The translations under genes and the position numbers were made by a program. Below, one piece after another: positions 1 through 8,951 of a stretch of DNA of 64,000 bases (the first letter of the stretch is position 1; every line of letters starts with the position of its first letter). The notes below the pieces were generated by a model. It did not search any database. It was not told the DNA's origin and worked only from the letters and a program-made list of their open reading frames with translations. Origin of the DNA: Microvirga lupini (GTDB lineage: Bacteria; Pseudomonadota; Alphaproteobacteria; Rhizobiales; Beijerinckiaceae); NCBI GenBank assembly GCA_000517005.1, contig KI911965.1:261027-325026 (forward strand), given 5' to 3'.

Positions 1-40
1 AGATCCTACTGCTCAGTTAGCTTTTTAGGGGAAGCGAGCC

Positions 41-273
41 ATGGCGTCTCACAAGCTCAAAGGCGGGGACCAAGTGCGATTGGTCAAGCTTGCGAGCACG
101 AATACCGTTGAGACCTTTCTCAACATGGTGACGACCATCGATGTCACGCCCCCGAATACATGGGAGGTCACTCGCCTTCTCCCGGCGGACTATAATGGCT
201 TTCAGGATCACATCAAGGGACATCAGGAAGGCCCTGGCGCCTTGTACGCAAAGAGCAGCTCCAGCCCGCCTGA
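41..273 (+). pseudogene. Small conserved hypothetical protein, apparently frameshifted
   Basis: Reading starts at ATG 41 (weak upstream GGGGAA) and gives a basic, soluble-looking protein with the pattern HKLKGGDQVRLV followed by EVTRLLPAD about residue 45-53. The ending expected for this type of small Rhizobiales protein (arginine/valine-rich, then EQLQPA and stop) is found only in the frame starting at 235, which reads WRLVRKEQLQPA and stops at TGA 271-273. Joining the two frames near 230-235 by a one-base change restores a protein of about 77 residues. The open frame from 41 continues to 562, but past 273 it runs antisense to the next gene. Similarity to a family is from memory, so a chance resemblance is possible. 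Confidence 0.4.
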
Positions 274-364
274 CATCGCATTCCCAACGAAGCAGGGCTG
301 CAAGTGTCGTCAGGAACAATGTCACTGGCGACACCTTCCCTTGAATGTCGTTATGGCGGCCTGT

Positions 365-574
365 TCAGCTTGCCTTACGAAGCGAGTTGCCAGCAATCTG
401 ATCGGCCGCACGTTGATTCCGGCGGCGGAAATCGTGCAGTTCCTGCCGGACTGTCTCGAGAACCGGGTTGAAAGTCGGCCCGTGCTCCTTCGCAATCTCG
501 ACGAGCACATCGATTGCTCGGAGCAGACGCTCCTCGGTCACCGGCTCCCACTTGCGTCCTGACCACTCGTCCAT
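365..574 (-). CDS. Hypothetical 69-aa protein
   Basis: Short charged protein with no signal peptide or membrane segment. The first half reads WEPVTEERLLRAIDVLVE, an amphipathic helix-like stretch, and the rest is a second helix rich in Glu, Arg and Gln. I chose the ATG at 574 and not the GTG ten codons upstream because GAGGAGGG sits seven bases before this ATG, one of the clearest ribosome sites in the window. It is transcribed away from the yihY gene. No family is recognised and no function can be proposed; the strong ribosome site and sensible composition are the support that it is real. Confidence 0.6.
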   Translation of the reverse strand: MDEWSGRKWEPVTEERLLRAIDVLVEIAKEHGPTFNPVLETVRQELHDFRRRNQRAADQIAGNSLRKAS

Positions 575-832
575 CTCAGACCCTCCTCGTGGATTGAGAG
601 ACACTGGTCCAGAGAGTCTTGCATCTGAGTTAAAGCCCGCGACCTAACTGAAAGACATACACAGCCCAGCTCCCACTTCCTGCCCTTCGATGATTTCCTA
701 GGACTACACCGCATGATGAGCGCTTTAAAGCCGCTTATGCCAATAAGTGCATGGAACCGCTGAGTTATTCGGGAGGTTTACGGTTGGCTAGGCCATTTGG
801 CCGGTAACCGATCAACGAGGCTGTGACCGACT
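575..832. other. Divergent intergenic region, hypothetical/yihY
   Basis: About 258 bases separate the 69-aa gene (leftward) from yihY (rightward). The only element I can support is the EcfG-like motif at 753-778. No repeat, hairpin or small gene was seen. Confidence 0.5.
753..778 (+). promoter_or_regulatory. EcfG-type (general stress sigma) promoter candidate for yihY
   Basis: GGAAC at 753-757, a 17-base spacer, then GGTT at 775-778. The alphaproteobacterial EcfG/RpoE2 consensus is GGAAC-N16/17-CGTT, so this matches all but one position. It lies 54 bases before the start codon at 833, a fitting distance. Confidence 0.45.
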
Positions 833-2023
833 ATGGCGAATAACCCGGCTATCCAGCAATCTGGTGCGCGGAAATCCTCCTCATCCTCGACTGTCGCGAC
901 CATGTGGGCCGTGGTTCTCGGATGGGCTCTCGTCCGGCTCGTTGCTGGGGGGGAGCGCTCCGCTCCGGCTCGAACCGGACGGCCATCACCACACCCGCCG
1001 CAGCCTAGGAGGCAAGCTCGGAATGAAGATTACGACTTTGCGGAAAAGCAGCATGCTCCGCCGCACGCAGCTGCCGAGAAGGGGCGTGGGCGAAGTGCCG
1101 ACACGCCGACGGAGATCCCGACACGCGGATGGAAGGACATCCTGTGGCGCACCTACGAAGAGTTCAACAAAGACCGCATCATGTCGGTCGCGGCGGGTGT
1201 CACCTATTATGCATTGCTCGCTCTCTTCCCCGCAATTGCCGCTCTCGTCTCCATCTATGGCCTCTTCGCCGATCCGAACACGATTCAGGATCACCTGAAC
1301 ACCCTGTCGGGCGTTCTGCCAGGCGGCGCTCTCGACATCATTCGCGAGCAGGTCATCCGCATCGCCTCACAGGGAAGCGGCACCCTCGGTTTCGGTTTCG
1401 TTTTCGGATTAGGATTGTCGCTCTGGAGCGCCAATGCAGGCATGAAGGCCATCTTCGACGCTCTCAACATTGTCTATGGCGAGGAGGAGAAGAGAAGCTT
1501 CATCAAGTTGAACCTGTTGTCTCTCTCCTTCACTCTGGGTGCCATTGCCTTCATTCTCATTGCCTTGGCCGGAATCATCGTTCTACCGATCGTCCTCACC
1601 TTCATAGGCCTCGGCTCAGGAACGGAGTGGCTGGTGTCTCTTGCACGATGGCCGATACTTCTGATCGGCGTCATATTTGGTTTGTCGCTGATCTATCGCT
1701 TCGGACCCAGCCGTGACAAAGCGGAGTGGCGCTGGGTTACGCCCGGCGGAATTGTGGCAGCCGTCCTGTGGCTTGTCGTGTCCATGCTTTTTTCATGGTA
1801 TGTCGCGAATTTCGGAAGCTACAATGAGACTTATGGTTCCCTCGGCGCCGTCATCGGCTTCATGACATGGATCTGGCTATCGACGATCGTCGTTCTGCTT
1901 GGCGCCGAGATAAACGCCGAGATGGAACATCAAACAGCCAAAGACACTACCGAAGGATCTGATCAGCCTATGGGTGTTCGTGGAGCACGGATGGCCGACA
2001 CGATTGGCGTGGCCAAAGGCTGA
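833..2023 (+). CDS. YihY/virulence factor BrkB family inner-membrane protein
   Basis: Integral membrane protein of 396 aa. After a 95-residue, low-complexity, Pro/Arg/Ser-rich cytoplasmic N-terminus comes the YihY core: RGWKDILWRTYEEFNKDRI at about residue 98, then AAGVTYYALLALFPAIAAL as first membrane helix, and four to five more helices ending in GFMTWIWLSTIVVLLGAEINAE near 350. The family was once called RNase BN, but that activity belongs to another protein and the true role is unknown. The N-terminal tail contains one hydrophobic stretch (MWAVVLGWALVRLVAG), seen in related Rhizobiales proteins. A second, broken family member lies at 27298-28199; both have an EcfG-like motif upstream, which suggests stress control. 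Confidence 0.88.
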   Translation: MANNPAIQQSGARKSSSSSTVATMWAVVLGWALVRLVAGGERSAPARTGRPSPHPPQPRRQARNEDYDFAEKQHAPPHAAAEKGRGRSADTPTEIPTRGWKDILWRTYEEFNKDRIMSVAAGVTYYALLALFPAIAALVSIYGLFADPNTIQDHLNTLSGVLPGGALDIIREQVIRIASQGSGTLGFGFVFGLGLSLWSANAGMKAIFDALNIVYGEEEKRSFIKLNLLSLSFTLGAIAFILIALAGIIVLPIVLTFIGLGSGTEWLVSLARWPILLIGVIFGLSLIYRFGPSRDKAEWRWVTPGGIVAAVLWLVVSMLFSWYVANFGSYNETYGSLGAVIGFMTWIWLSTIVVLLGAEINAEMEHQTAKDTTEGSDQPMGVRGARMADTIGVAKG

Positions 2024-2046
2024 ACCCCTGAAGCGGCATCATCGAG

Positions 2047-2074
2047 GGCGCTCCTCATGGAGCGCCTTTGCTTT
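2047..2074 (+). terminator. Rho-independent terminator after yihY
   Basis: GGCGCTCC (2047-2054), loop TCAT, GGAGCGCC (2059-2066), followed by TTTGCTTT. Perfect 8-bp GC-rich stem 24 bases after the stop codon. Confidence 0.75.
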
Positions 2075-2152
2075 GGGATCCCGCCAAGGATAGATCAGAC
2101 TACTCTGCTGGAATGGTTGGATTTCCCTGGGCCGGCTTGTGATCCAACAAGA

Positions 2153-2176
2153 ATACGCTGGCAAATACCAGCGTAT
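2153..2176 (-). terminator. Terminator of the leftward sugar operon
   Basis: Perfect 9-bp inverted repeat ATACGCTGG (2153-2161) / CCAGCGTAT (2168-2176) with a 6-base loop. Read leftward it is followed by a T-rich tail (TCTTGTT). It is just past the stop codon of the gene at 2204, so it fits as the end of that operon. Confidence 0.6.
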
Positions 2177-2203
2177 GCTCTGCGGTTTATCCACTACTCC
2201 GTT

Positions 2204-3238
2204 TCAAGCCTGCCCGGCAGAGGCCACATTCTCCAGATTTGGCGCCTTCCAAATGGCTTTGCCACCGTCAGATTGCTCTTCCGAGAACCAGGCGATGGTT
2301 GCCTTTAAACCAGCATCAAGAGATGTACGTGGCGACCAGCCGAGCAGTTTCTTCGCAAGGGAAATGTCGGGACGGCGGCGACGCGGGTCATCGACCGGCA
2401 GTGGCCGCGTGACAATACGGGATGAAGAGCCCGTCATCGCCAGAACTTTTTCGGCAAGACCGCCGACAGTGAGTTCCACCGGGTTGCCGAGGTTTACGGC
2501 TCCGGGGAATGCTCCCTCATAGGCCATGAGGCGCAAGAAGCCGTCGACGAGATCCGAAACGTAGCAGAACGAGCGTGTCTGGCTTCCATCTCCATAAACC
2601 GTAATGTCATCACCTGCGAGAGCCTGGCAGATAACATTGGAAACCACGCGACCATCGTCAGCGCGCATGCGGGGACCATAGGTATTGAAGATCCGCGCCA
2701 CGCGCACATCAACTCGCCCGGAACGCTCGAAGTCGAACGTCAGCGTCTCCGCGGCCCGCTTGCCCTCATCATAGCAGGCACGTGGACCTGTCGGGTTGAC
2801 ATTGCCCCAATAGCTCTCCGTCTGGGGATGAACCTCGGGATCTCCGTAGATTTCACTCGTAGAAGCGAGGAAGAAACGCGCACCAGTCGCTTCGGCGAAG
2901 GTGAGAAGATTGTGTGTGCCGACAACGCTCGTCAGCATGGTATGCTCGGGGTCTGCCTGATAATGTGGAGGAGAGGCCGCACAGGCGAGATTGAAGACCT
3001 CGTCGAACTTCGCGCGCTTGGAGCGCAACCGGACCGGCAGCGGCTTGATGATATCGCTGTCGATGACATCGAAGCGTGGTTCGCGCTCCAAGTGTCGGAT
3101 GTTCTGCTTTCGCCCGGTTTGAAAATTGTCGAGGGCCGTCACATGAACGCCTTCACTGAGAAGGGCATCGCAGAGGTGTGACCCCAGGAACCCGGCACCA
3201 CCTGCTACGAGAACATGCTTGCTTTTGCCATTCTTCAT
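2204..3238 (-). CDS. NAD-dependent epimerase/decarboxylase, UDP-xylose-synthase-like
   Basis: Extended short-chain dehydrogenase of 344 aa acting on a nucleotide sugar. The NAD-binding GGAGFLG is at residues 13-19, the catalytic Ser/Thr in STSEIYG around 126-132, and the YxxxK pair is Y156/K160 in CYDEGK. The segments [10 protein letters not shown] (about 85-94) and [11 protein letters not shown] are characteristic of UDP-glucuronate decarboxylases (UXS), which make UDP-xylose from UDP-glucuronate, so that is the most likely reaction. It is the last gene of the leftward operon, 112 bases after the CgeB-like gene at 3351; the gap contains a GACCCTC/GAGGGTC palindrome (3258-3272). No UDP-glucose dehydrogenase is in the window, so its substrate must come from elsewhere. 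Confidence 0.85.
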   Translation of the reverse strand: MKNGKSKHVLVAGGAGFLGSHLCDALLSEGVHVTALDNFQTGRKQNIRHLEREPRFDVIDSDIIKPLPVRLRSKRAKFDEVFNLACAASPPHYQADPEHTMLTSVVGTHNLLTFAEATGARFFLASTSEIYGDPEVHPQTESYWGNVNPTGPRACYDEGKRAAETLTFDFERSGRVDVRVARIFNTYGPRMRADDGRVVSNVICQALAGDDITVYGDGSQTRSFCYVSDLVDGFLRLMAYEGAFPGAVNLGNPVELTVGGLAEKVLAMTGSSSRIVTRPLPVDDPRRRRPDISLAKKLLGWSPRTSLDAGLKATIAWFSEEQSDGGKAIWKAPNLENVASAGQA

Positions 3239-3350
3239 GAGGACGCTCTCCTTTTGGGACCCTCAGAGGGTCTCAAGGTACAAACCTACTCTGCCCCAAC
3301 ATCGAAGCATGGCATTTGTTCAATGCCGATTTTAGAATCTATTCATAGGA

Positions 3351-4460
3351 TCAGGACTCAACTACCAAAGCGAGTGGCTGTTCCCGACGTCTGTGCTGAA
3401 TGGCTTCAAGAAGACCCTGCTCCATCGAAGCAGCACGATGCGCCGAGGTATGCTCTCCGAGAATGCGGCACCGCGCATGAGCGCCCAAAGCTCTTCTTTG
3501 ACCCTCGGACCATGCGCTGAGCACATTGAGAATATCGTCAGGAGTTTGAGCAAGAAGGATCTCGCGGTCCGGCTCAAGGATCGTTTCAATTCCCTTCCAA
3601 AGATCGGAAATGATCGGCGTTCCGCAGGCAGCCGCTTCGAAAAGACGAACGCTCGGGCTGTATCCGGCCCGTATCATATCGGTGCGCGTAACGTTGAGGG
3701 TATAACGGCTCTGGGCATAGAAGTCCGGATGATCGTTTGGCGGTACGTGGTCGATACGCTCAACATTCTCCGGCCACTCGATCCCCGTTGGATATTGTGG
3801 ACCTGCCACCGCAAAACGCAGGTGAGGCGCTTGTCGGGCCGGCTCGATCAGGAGACGCTCCAGCGTCGGTTGTCGATCCGGGCTGTAAGTGCCAAGATAA
3901 CTGAGGTCCCAGCGCTTCTCTCGATCAACGACGTGATATGCTTCGGGGTCGACGGAGCAGTACAGAGCCCTTGCAGCCGGCGATCCATACCGCTCCATGA
4001 GCAGATTGAGGGTCGGCCCACCGGTGAAGGAAAAGTAGACGTCGTAGTCGGGGATCAAGTTCGGCGTGAGATATTCGTAGTCACCCCTCTCCAATTTCGC
4101 GAGCGTCACGGGCGTATCGATGTCATAGAACGCTATCACGCCATTTGCCACGCGCTGAACGTAGCGGCCGACATCAACGCCATCCGGCACATAGGAGCCG
4201 ACGATCACCGCATCAGCGTGCTTGATCGCCCCTCGATACCGCTCAAGATCCTCCAAGCTGGAATAGAGTTCCAGGCGGCAGAAGTCAGGATCTCGCAGAT
4301 CGCGATGCGATGCATACCAGGGTACGTCACGCTCAAGGAACAGTACATCATGCCCACGTGCAGCAAAGGCCCTTAGTAATGCCCGGAAGGTCGTCGCGTG
4401 ACCGTTTCCCCACGAGGAGGACAAGCTCAACCCCAAAACGATGATGCGAAGCTTGGTCAC
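3351..4460 (-). CDS. CgeB-like glycosyltransferase
   Basis: Cytosolic GT-B type glycosyltransferase of 369 aa resembling the CgeB (DUF3880 plus glycosyl transferase group 1) proteins. N-terminal Rossmann half starts with SLSSSWGNGHAT (about 11-22) and has FYDIDTPVTLAKL near 130; the nucleotide-sugar half has LSYLGTYSPDRQ around 185 and the signature GYSPSVRLFEAAACGTPIIS near 280-300, where the Glu of FEAA is the usual sugar-nucleotide contact. It overlaps the next upstream gene by ATGA, so the two are translationally coupled. It is a close paralogue of the gene at 12169, with which it shares length and most of these motifs. The sugar it transfers cannot be read from the sequence. Confidence 0.85.
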   Translation of the reverse strand: MTKLRIIVLGLSLSSSWGNGHATTFRALLRAFAARGHDVLFLERDVPWYASHRDLRDPDFCRLELYSSLEDLERYRGAIKHADAVIVGSYVPDGVDVGRYVQRVANGVIAFYDIDTPVTLAKLERGDYEYLTPNLIPDYDVYFSFTGGPTLNLLMERYGSPAARALYCSVDPEAYHVVDREKRWDLSYLGTYSPDRQPTLERLLIEPARQAPHLRFAVAGPQYPTGIEWPENVERIDHVPPNDHPDFYAQSRYTLNVTRTDMIRAGYSPSVRLFEAAACGTPIISDLWKGIETILEPDREILLAQTPDDILNVLSAWSEGQRRALGAHARCRILGEHTSAHRAASMEQGLLEAIQHRRREQPLALVVES

Positions 4461-5551
4461 GCCACGCTCCTTTCACGCTTCCGAGATGCTTCTTCACGCA
4501 GGATGACATCCACCTCCGCGCCACGACGGGAATAGGTGTGCTCCGCCATGATTCGCGCCCTGGCAGCATCGCCAATGGCGCGGGCGCGCTCGACTGTTAG
4601 AGCCTCGACATGGTCAGCGACGTCCTTGCCGTCGCGCGCCACCAGAACCTCTTCTCCCTCCTTCAGGAAGAGTTCCAGACCGATCCATGCATCGGTGATC
4701 AGGCACGCACCGGCTCCCGCAGCCTCGAAGACGCGGGTTGCCGGCGAATAGCCCATACTTGCCATCGAATCGCGGGCGATGTTGAGAACGGCCAGTGGGC
4801 TCGTATTGAAAGCGTTGTGATCGCGCGTATAGACATGGCCGATATGGCGCACATTCGACGGCATGCCTTTCGTTTCCCAGCCATTGCCGCCGATCAGGAA
4901 GCTGCGATCCGGCAGACGCGCGGCAGGCTCCAGGAAGAACTGCTCCACCCTCGACTCGCGGTCAGGCAGACGATTGCCGAGAAAGGACAGATCCGCCTTG
5001 AATCGCTCCTCCGCGGGGACCGGATGATGGGTCGTCGGATCACAGGCATTGTAGATCGGGATGCACCGGCGGGCGCCGAAACCCTCATAAGCTTCGATCA
5101 CCGGCGGACCGCCGCCATAGGTGAGCACAAGATCGAGAGCCGGCATCGTGCGATGAAGCGGATGATCAGGGCTCTCGCGCAACTCGGCCAGGGTTGCAGG
5201 CGCATCCACGTCCCAGAAGATGCGAATGGCATCGGGACGTGAGGCAGCAACAATACCTTCCAGCAACTCGTTGTCGAACACGCCGACGCCTGAGGCCTTC
5301 ACCACCACATCGGCCTTCGCCGCCTCGGTCACAACACCGCGCATAGCCTCTGCCGTCGCGGGATAGACCTTTACCTCTGCCCAATCCGGCGGCTCGATGT
5401 CCCGATGCTTCTGGCGATCGAAAGCATCCGGCTCGTAAAAAGTGATGCTGTAGCCGCGGCGTGCGAGATCGCTCAGGAGCCCACGATAGTAGGTGGCAGC
5501 ACCGTTCCAATACGAGGACAGAAGACTGGACCCGTAAAAAGCGATCTTCAT
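4457..5551 (-). CDS. CgeB-like glycosyltransferase
   Basis: 364-aa GT-B family protein, second of three adjacent CgeB-like genes. N-terminal motif SYWNGAATYYRG (about 13-24) replaces the SWGNGHAT of its neighbour; the central FWDVDAPATLAEL (about 136) and DLSFLGNRLPDRESR (about 195) match the same positions in the paralogue; the donor-binding signature is SMGYSPATRVFEAAGAGA near 275. Ends overlap neighbours by ATGA on both sides, so it lies within a tightly coupled operon. No signal peptide or membrane helix. The relaxed N-terminal motif suggests a different acceptor from the gene at 3351. Confidence 0.84.
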   Translation of the reverse strand: MKIAFYGSSLLSSYWNGAATYYRGLLSDLARRGYSITFYEPDAFDRQKHRDIEPPDWAEVKVYPATAEAMRGVVTEAAKADVVVKASGVGVFDNELLEGIVAASRPDAIRIFWDVDAPATLAELRESPDHPLHRTMPALDLVLTYGGGPPVIEAYEGFGARRCIPIYNACDPTTHHPVPAEERFKADLSFLGNRLPDRESRVEQFFLEPAARLPDRSFLIGGNGWETKGMPSNVRHIGHVYTRDHNAFNTSPLAVLNIARDSMASMGYSPATRVFEAAGAGACLITDAWIGLELFLKEGEEVLVARDGKDVADHVEALTVERARAIGDAARARIMAEHTYSRRGAEVDVILREEASRKRERSVA

Positions 5552-6660
5552 GCGGACATCTCCACCGGCACCGAAGTGCCGTGATCGACAAGAATGGCAA
5601 GGAGCTGATCGGCTCGATGAGCACAGGAATGACGGCTGCGGATAGCGTTGAGGCCGTTCTCAATCAAGGATCGCCGCAGGTCGGGATCGTTGAGAACCGC
5701 TTTCATATGGCACTCCATCTGCACCTCGTCCCGGGCGATCAGATAATCCATTCCGGGATTGAACAAGCTTTCCGAATCGCTCCAGGGAGCAGAGATCAGC
5801 GGTATTCCGCAGGCAAGAGCTTCAAAGACCCGGATGGTGGGAATGCCTGGGAGCATGTCGACATAGAACCGCCGTGGCACATGAACGGTCGCCAGATGCC
5901 TTGCAAAAACCTCAGGTGCACGAGCATTCGGCAGCCAACCACGATAAGTGACACCGTAGCGGGCGAGCGATTCAAGAGCGTCTTCCGGATAACGGACACC
6001 ATAGATGTCGAGAGGAAGTCCGACGGTCTGCGCGGGACGGAAGAGGAAGCTTTCCAGTTCCGCACTTCGTTCATCGTCTCCCCAGTTGCCGATCCATACG
6101 AGGCCTTTCCGTTCAGTCTCCTGCGCAGGAGACCGAAAGAGCCGGGTATCGGCGGCCTCGTGCCATACGTAGACGCGCTCACCCCAGCCCCAACGGCGGT
6201 AGACCTCCGCGAGTGTTTCGCCAAAGGCGAGAACACCATCGTAGCCGTCAAGGTCGAACTGGCGGATGGCATTAGGATCGCTCACAGCCCTGTGATGCGT
6301 ATCGTGAAAAAGCAACGTAAAGCTGCCGCCCTGTCGCCGTACGTTCCCGATGGCAGCAACCAGCCAGGGCTCGTTCCATTCATGAACGATGACTACATCC
6401 GCGTCGGCAAGCGCTTCTTGAAAATCGAGATCCGGATCAAAGACGGTCGAGGACAATTCAGGATAAAGGCTGCGATAGGCATCGAGCCCGGCCTCCCCGT
6501 GATCCTTCAGGAGGTTCTCGAGGCTCCAGCCCTCCCGCGGTTCGTAGGCTATGACCGTGTGTCCGCGGTGAACGAGTTCACGCAGGACGCCCCGCAGGAA
6601 ATGCGCGTTGCCATGATTCCAGCAGGAGGCAAGAGAATGGGTGAAATAGATGAATTTCAT
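5548..6660 (-). CDS. CgeB-like glycosyltransferase
   Basis: 370-aa GT-B family protein, the third and most divergent CgeB-like gene in the leftward operon. It begins FTHSLASCWNHGNAHFLRG, keeping the SxWNxGNxxxxRG pattern of its neighbours, has the acceptor-half motif LFHDTHHRAVSD near 135, GLVWIGNWGDDERSAEL near 205 and the donor-half signature PTIRVFEALACGIPLIS near 310. Overlaps by ATGA with genes on both sides. Substrates unknown. With the GT4 gene next to it and the paralogue at 12169 it makes five glycosyltransferases in one cluster, so the product probably carries several sugars. Confidence 0.82.
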   Translation of the reverse strand: MKFIYFTHSLASCWNHGNAHFLRGVLRELVHRGHTVIAYEPREGWSLENLLKDHGEAGLDAYRSLYPELSSTVFDPDLDFQEALADADVVIVHEWNEPWLVAAIGNVRRQGGSFTLLFHDTHHRAVSDPNAIRQFDLDGYDGVLAFGETLAEVYRRWGWGERVYVWHEAADTRLFRSPAQETERKGLVWIGNWGDDERSAELESFLFRPAQTVGLPLDIYGVRYPEDALESLARYGVTYRGWLPNARAPEVFARHLATVHVPRRFYVDMLPGIPTIRVFEALACGIPLISAPWSDSESLFNPGMDYLIARDEVQMECHMKAVLNDPDLRRSLIENGLNAIRSRHSCAHRADQLLAILVDHGTSVPVEMSA

Positions 6661-7805
6661 GCAACAGCCCCCTCAAGAGATGATCTCAGGGAGCCCTGGT
6701 GTAAGACGGAACGATAAACGCTCAGAACACCCGCGCTCATGGCATCCACTGTGTAGGCATCAGCTCGATCTCGGGCAGCACGTCCCAGAATGGTACGGGC
6801 TTTCGGATCCTGCAAAAGCTGTTGTATCGCCTCGGCAATGGCGTTCTCTTCGCTCGGATCGACGAAGAGCGCGGCGCCCTCCCACAATTCGCGGAATGTC
6901 GGAATGTCGGACAGGACCAAGGCGCATCCCATCTGAGCGGCTTCCAGCACCGCGAGACCGAAGGGTTCATACCGAGCCATCGAGATGAAGACCGGTTTTA
7001 CGCTCAGATGCTGCGCAACCTCAACGTCGCCCAACCGGCCCAGCACTTTGGCGTGATCCGCTTTGGCCTGCGTACCGTTTGGCCCCTCAAGAGGTCCGGC
7101 AGCAAGTACCGGCACCGTGAGGCGAGATGCAACGCGATCAATGACCGCGAAATTCTTGCCTTCGTCCCAGAGGCGTCCTGCCGTGAAGACGCAATCCTGC
7201 TCAGACGTGCTTCTGCTTATTGGCACCGGACGTCTTCCATTCCTGACGACGGTCGGCGTCTGAGAGAGACCATAAGCCTGAGCTGTGGCTTGCGCGAATG
7301 CGAGCGTCGGCGCCAAGAGCCGATCGGCGGAAGCATAGCCTCTCGCAACAAGATCCGTACGCCAGACAAACTCTCCAGGCAGTTGGCCACCCTTAACGGC
7401 CTGCCACCAGGTCGCAACGCAGGAATGGCAGACTGCCACGACAGGAATGCCGAACGCAGCATTGGCCGCAAGAGCCGGGGAATTGAGATGAAGGAGGTCC
7501 GGTTGAATGCGTGTCGCAATGCGAGCGATCGCTCGGCCAGCCTCCTCGACCTCACGAGGACTCTGAGCAGTCCAATCAAGTGGGAGATCCGTCAGGATGA
7601 GCTCTGCACCGATAGCTTCGGCCATCGCCTGCTGATCTGCAGAAGGGGAAGGCCCCAGCACGGCGATTGTCACCCTGACACCCTTCTCGCGCAGAGACCC
7701 CGAGAGATCCAGCGCATATTGCCAGACTCCGCCGACTGCATCTGCCGTCATGAGCACATGTAGAGCTGTTTTCTCCTCAGGCCATGTCATGGCAGCACTC
7801 GGCAT
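6657..7805 (-). CDS. Glycosyltransferase family 4
   Basis: 382-aa GT4-type retaining glycosyltransferase. The N-terminal half opens with LMTADAVGGVWQYALDL (about 18-34), typical of the glycogen-synthase-like group of GT4 enzymes; DLLHLNSPALAANAAFGIP follows near 105-123. The C-terminal donor half has FTAGRLWDEGKNF (about 227), and the E-x7-E signature is in ARYEPFGLAVLEAAQMG (about 290-306). Alternative start at the Met five codons later is possible, since neither site has a clear Shine-Dalgarno sequence. Overlaps the next gene by ATGA; 27 bases separate it from the epimerase upstream. Confidence 0.85.
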   Translation of the reverse strand: MPSAAMTWPEEKTALHVLMTADAVGGVWQYALDLSGSLREKGVRVTIAVLGPSPSADQQAMAEAIGAELILTDLPLDWTAQSPREVEEAGRAIARIATRIQPDLLHLNSPALAANAAFGIPVVAVCHSCVATWWQAVKGGQLPGEFVWRTDLVARGYASADRLLAPTLAFAQATAQAYGLSQTPTVVRNGRRPVPISRSTSEQDCVFTAGRLWDEGKNFAVIDRVASRLTVPVLAAGPLEGPNGTQAKADHAKVLGRLGDVEVAQHLSVKPVFISMARYEPFGLAVLEAAQMGCALVLSDIPTFRELWEGAALFVDPSEENAIAEAIQQLLQDPKARTILGRAARDRADAYTVDAMSAGVLSVYRSVLHQGSLRSSLEGAVA

Positions 7806-7832
7806 TGCGCAACTTGAAAGCGGGCGACGCGC

Positions 7833-8951
7833 TCATGACAGAACCTCTGCACTCTGCAGGCGGGATGACGAAGAAGTCAGACATGTGAGGCCCTTCTCCT
7901 CCTGCAGCCAACCCGCCAGGGCGGCCACACCCTTGAGCCAGGAGATCGGCTGCTTCAGTCCGAGCTCCTGCGTCGCGAGGCGCGTATCGGAAACATAATA
8001 GCGCTGGTCGCCAGCCCGCCAATCGGCATAGATCGTCTCGACCGGACGGCCAATGATATCTTCGATATGGCTGACGAGTTGACGCAGGCTGATGGCATTC
8101 GCTGGTCCACCACCGAGATTGAAGGCTCGCCCCTGAACGGTCTCGATGTGATTCCACGCAGAAGCGTAGGCGGAGACGGCATCAGAAATGTCGAGCACGT
8201 CGCGAACCTGGCAGCCATCGCCATAAATGGTAATGGGCTCGCCCTGAAGAGCGCGGATCAGGAAATGGGCAACCCACCCCTGATCTTCGGTCCCCATCTG
8301 CCGCTGCCCATAGATGCAGCTCATGCGCATGACGCAGGTCGGAATTCCGAAGGAACGGGCATAGTCGAGCACATATTGATCGGCCGCTCCCTTCGAGCAG
8401 CCATAGGGCGTATGGAAATCGAGAGGGCGATTCTCGCCGATCCCTGCATTCCTGATGGCAGAATCACGAGGTTTGTAGGCATCATTTGTTTTTTCCAACT
8501 CGATATCCGCCAGATCCCCGTAAACCTTGTTCGTAGAGGCAAAGATCAGCGGCACCCGCTCGCCGCGCCGTCTGAGCGCATCGAGCACATTCAAGGTGCC
8601 GCGGATATTGATTTCAAAGTCTTCACGTGGGTCGACGAGACTGGTCGTCACCGCAACCTGAGCCGCCATGTGAAACACAGCCTGTGCATCACGGACGGCA
8701 TCGGCGACGGCGGTCTCATCGCGGATGTCGCCGATCACGGCAGAAATCTTGCTCGGATGTCTTTTTTTGAGCCATTCGAGGTTGTGGTCGACACCAGGAC
8801 GAGCCAAGACGTCATAGATCAGAACATCGTGACCCTCGCTTGCAAAACGGTTGGCCAGATTGGAGCCAATAAAGCCGGCGCCACCTGTCACCAGAACATG
8901 ACGGTGACGGAGGACGGCTGGCGAAGCAGCCGATGTGTCTGATGATTTCAT
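7833..8951 (-). CDS. NAD-dependent epimerase, CDP-paratose/tyvelose 2-epimerase-like
   Basis: 372-aa extended SDR enzyme. NAD-binding GGAGFIG is at residues 23-29. The stretches ARPGVDHNLEWLKKRHP (about 45-61), HMAAQVAVTTSLVDPREDF (about 95-113) and STNKVYGDL (about 140) are typical of CDP-tyvelose/paratose 2-epimerase-like proteins, and the catalytic YxxxK is in TPYGCSKGAADQYV. Start at ATG 8951 is chosen over the open frame to 9026 because it overlaps the upstream stop as ATGA. True substrate could be another nucleotide sugar, as this subfamily occurs in many clusters that do not make tyvelose. Confidence 0.83.
   Translation of the reverse strand: MKSSDTSAASPAVLRHRHVLVTGGAGFIGSNLANRFASEGHDVLIYDVLARPGVDHNLEWLKKRHPSKISAVIGDIRDETAVADAVRDAQAVFHMAAQVAVTTSLVDPREDFEINIRGTLNVLDALRRRGERVPLIFASTNKVYGDLADIELEKTNDAYKPRDSAIRNAGIGENRPLDFHTPYGCSKGAADQYVLDYARSFGIPTCVMRMSCIYGQRQMGTEDQGWVAHFLIRALQGEPITIYGDGCQVRDVLDISDAVSAYASAWNHIETVQGRAFNLGGGPANAISLRQLVSHIEDIIGRPVETIYADWRAGDQRYYVSDTRLATQELGLKQPISWLKGVAALAGWLQEEKGLTCLTSSSSRLQSAEVLS

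Noticed and set aside
274-562. Continuation of the open frame from 41 as a 173-aa protein
   Set aside because: Beyond 273 it is antisense to the 69-aa gene, which has a strong ribosome site, and its composition is not protein-like.
3258-3272. Palindrome GACCCTC-A-GAGGGTC before the UXS-like gene
   Set aside because: One-base centre gives a poor hairpin and no T-run; operator or chance cannot be told apart.
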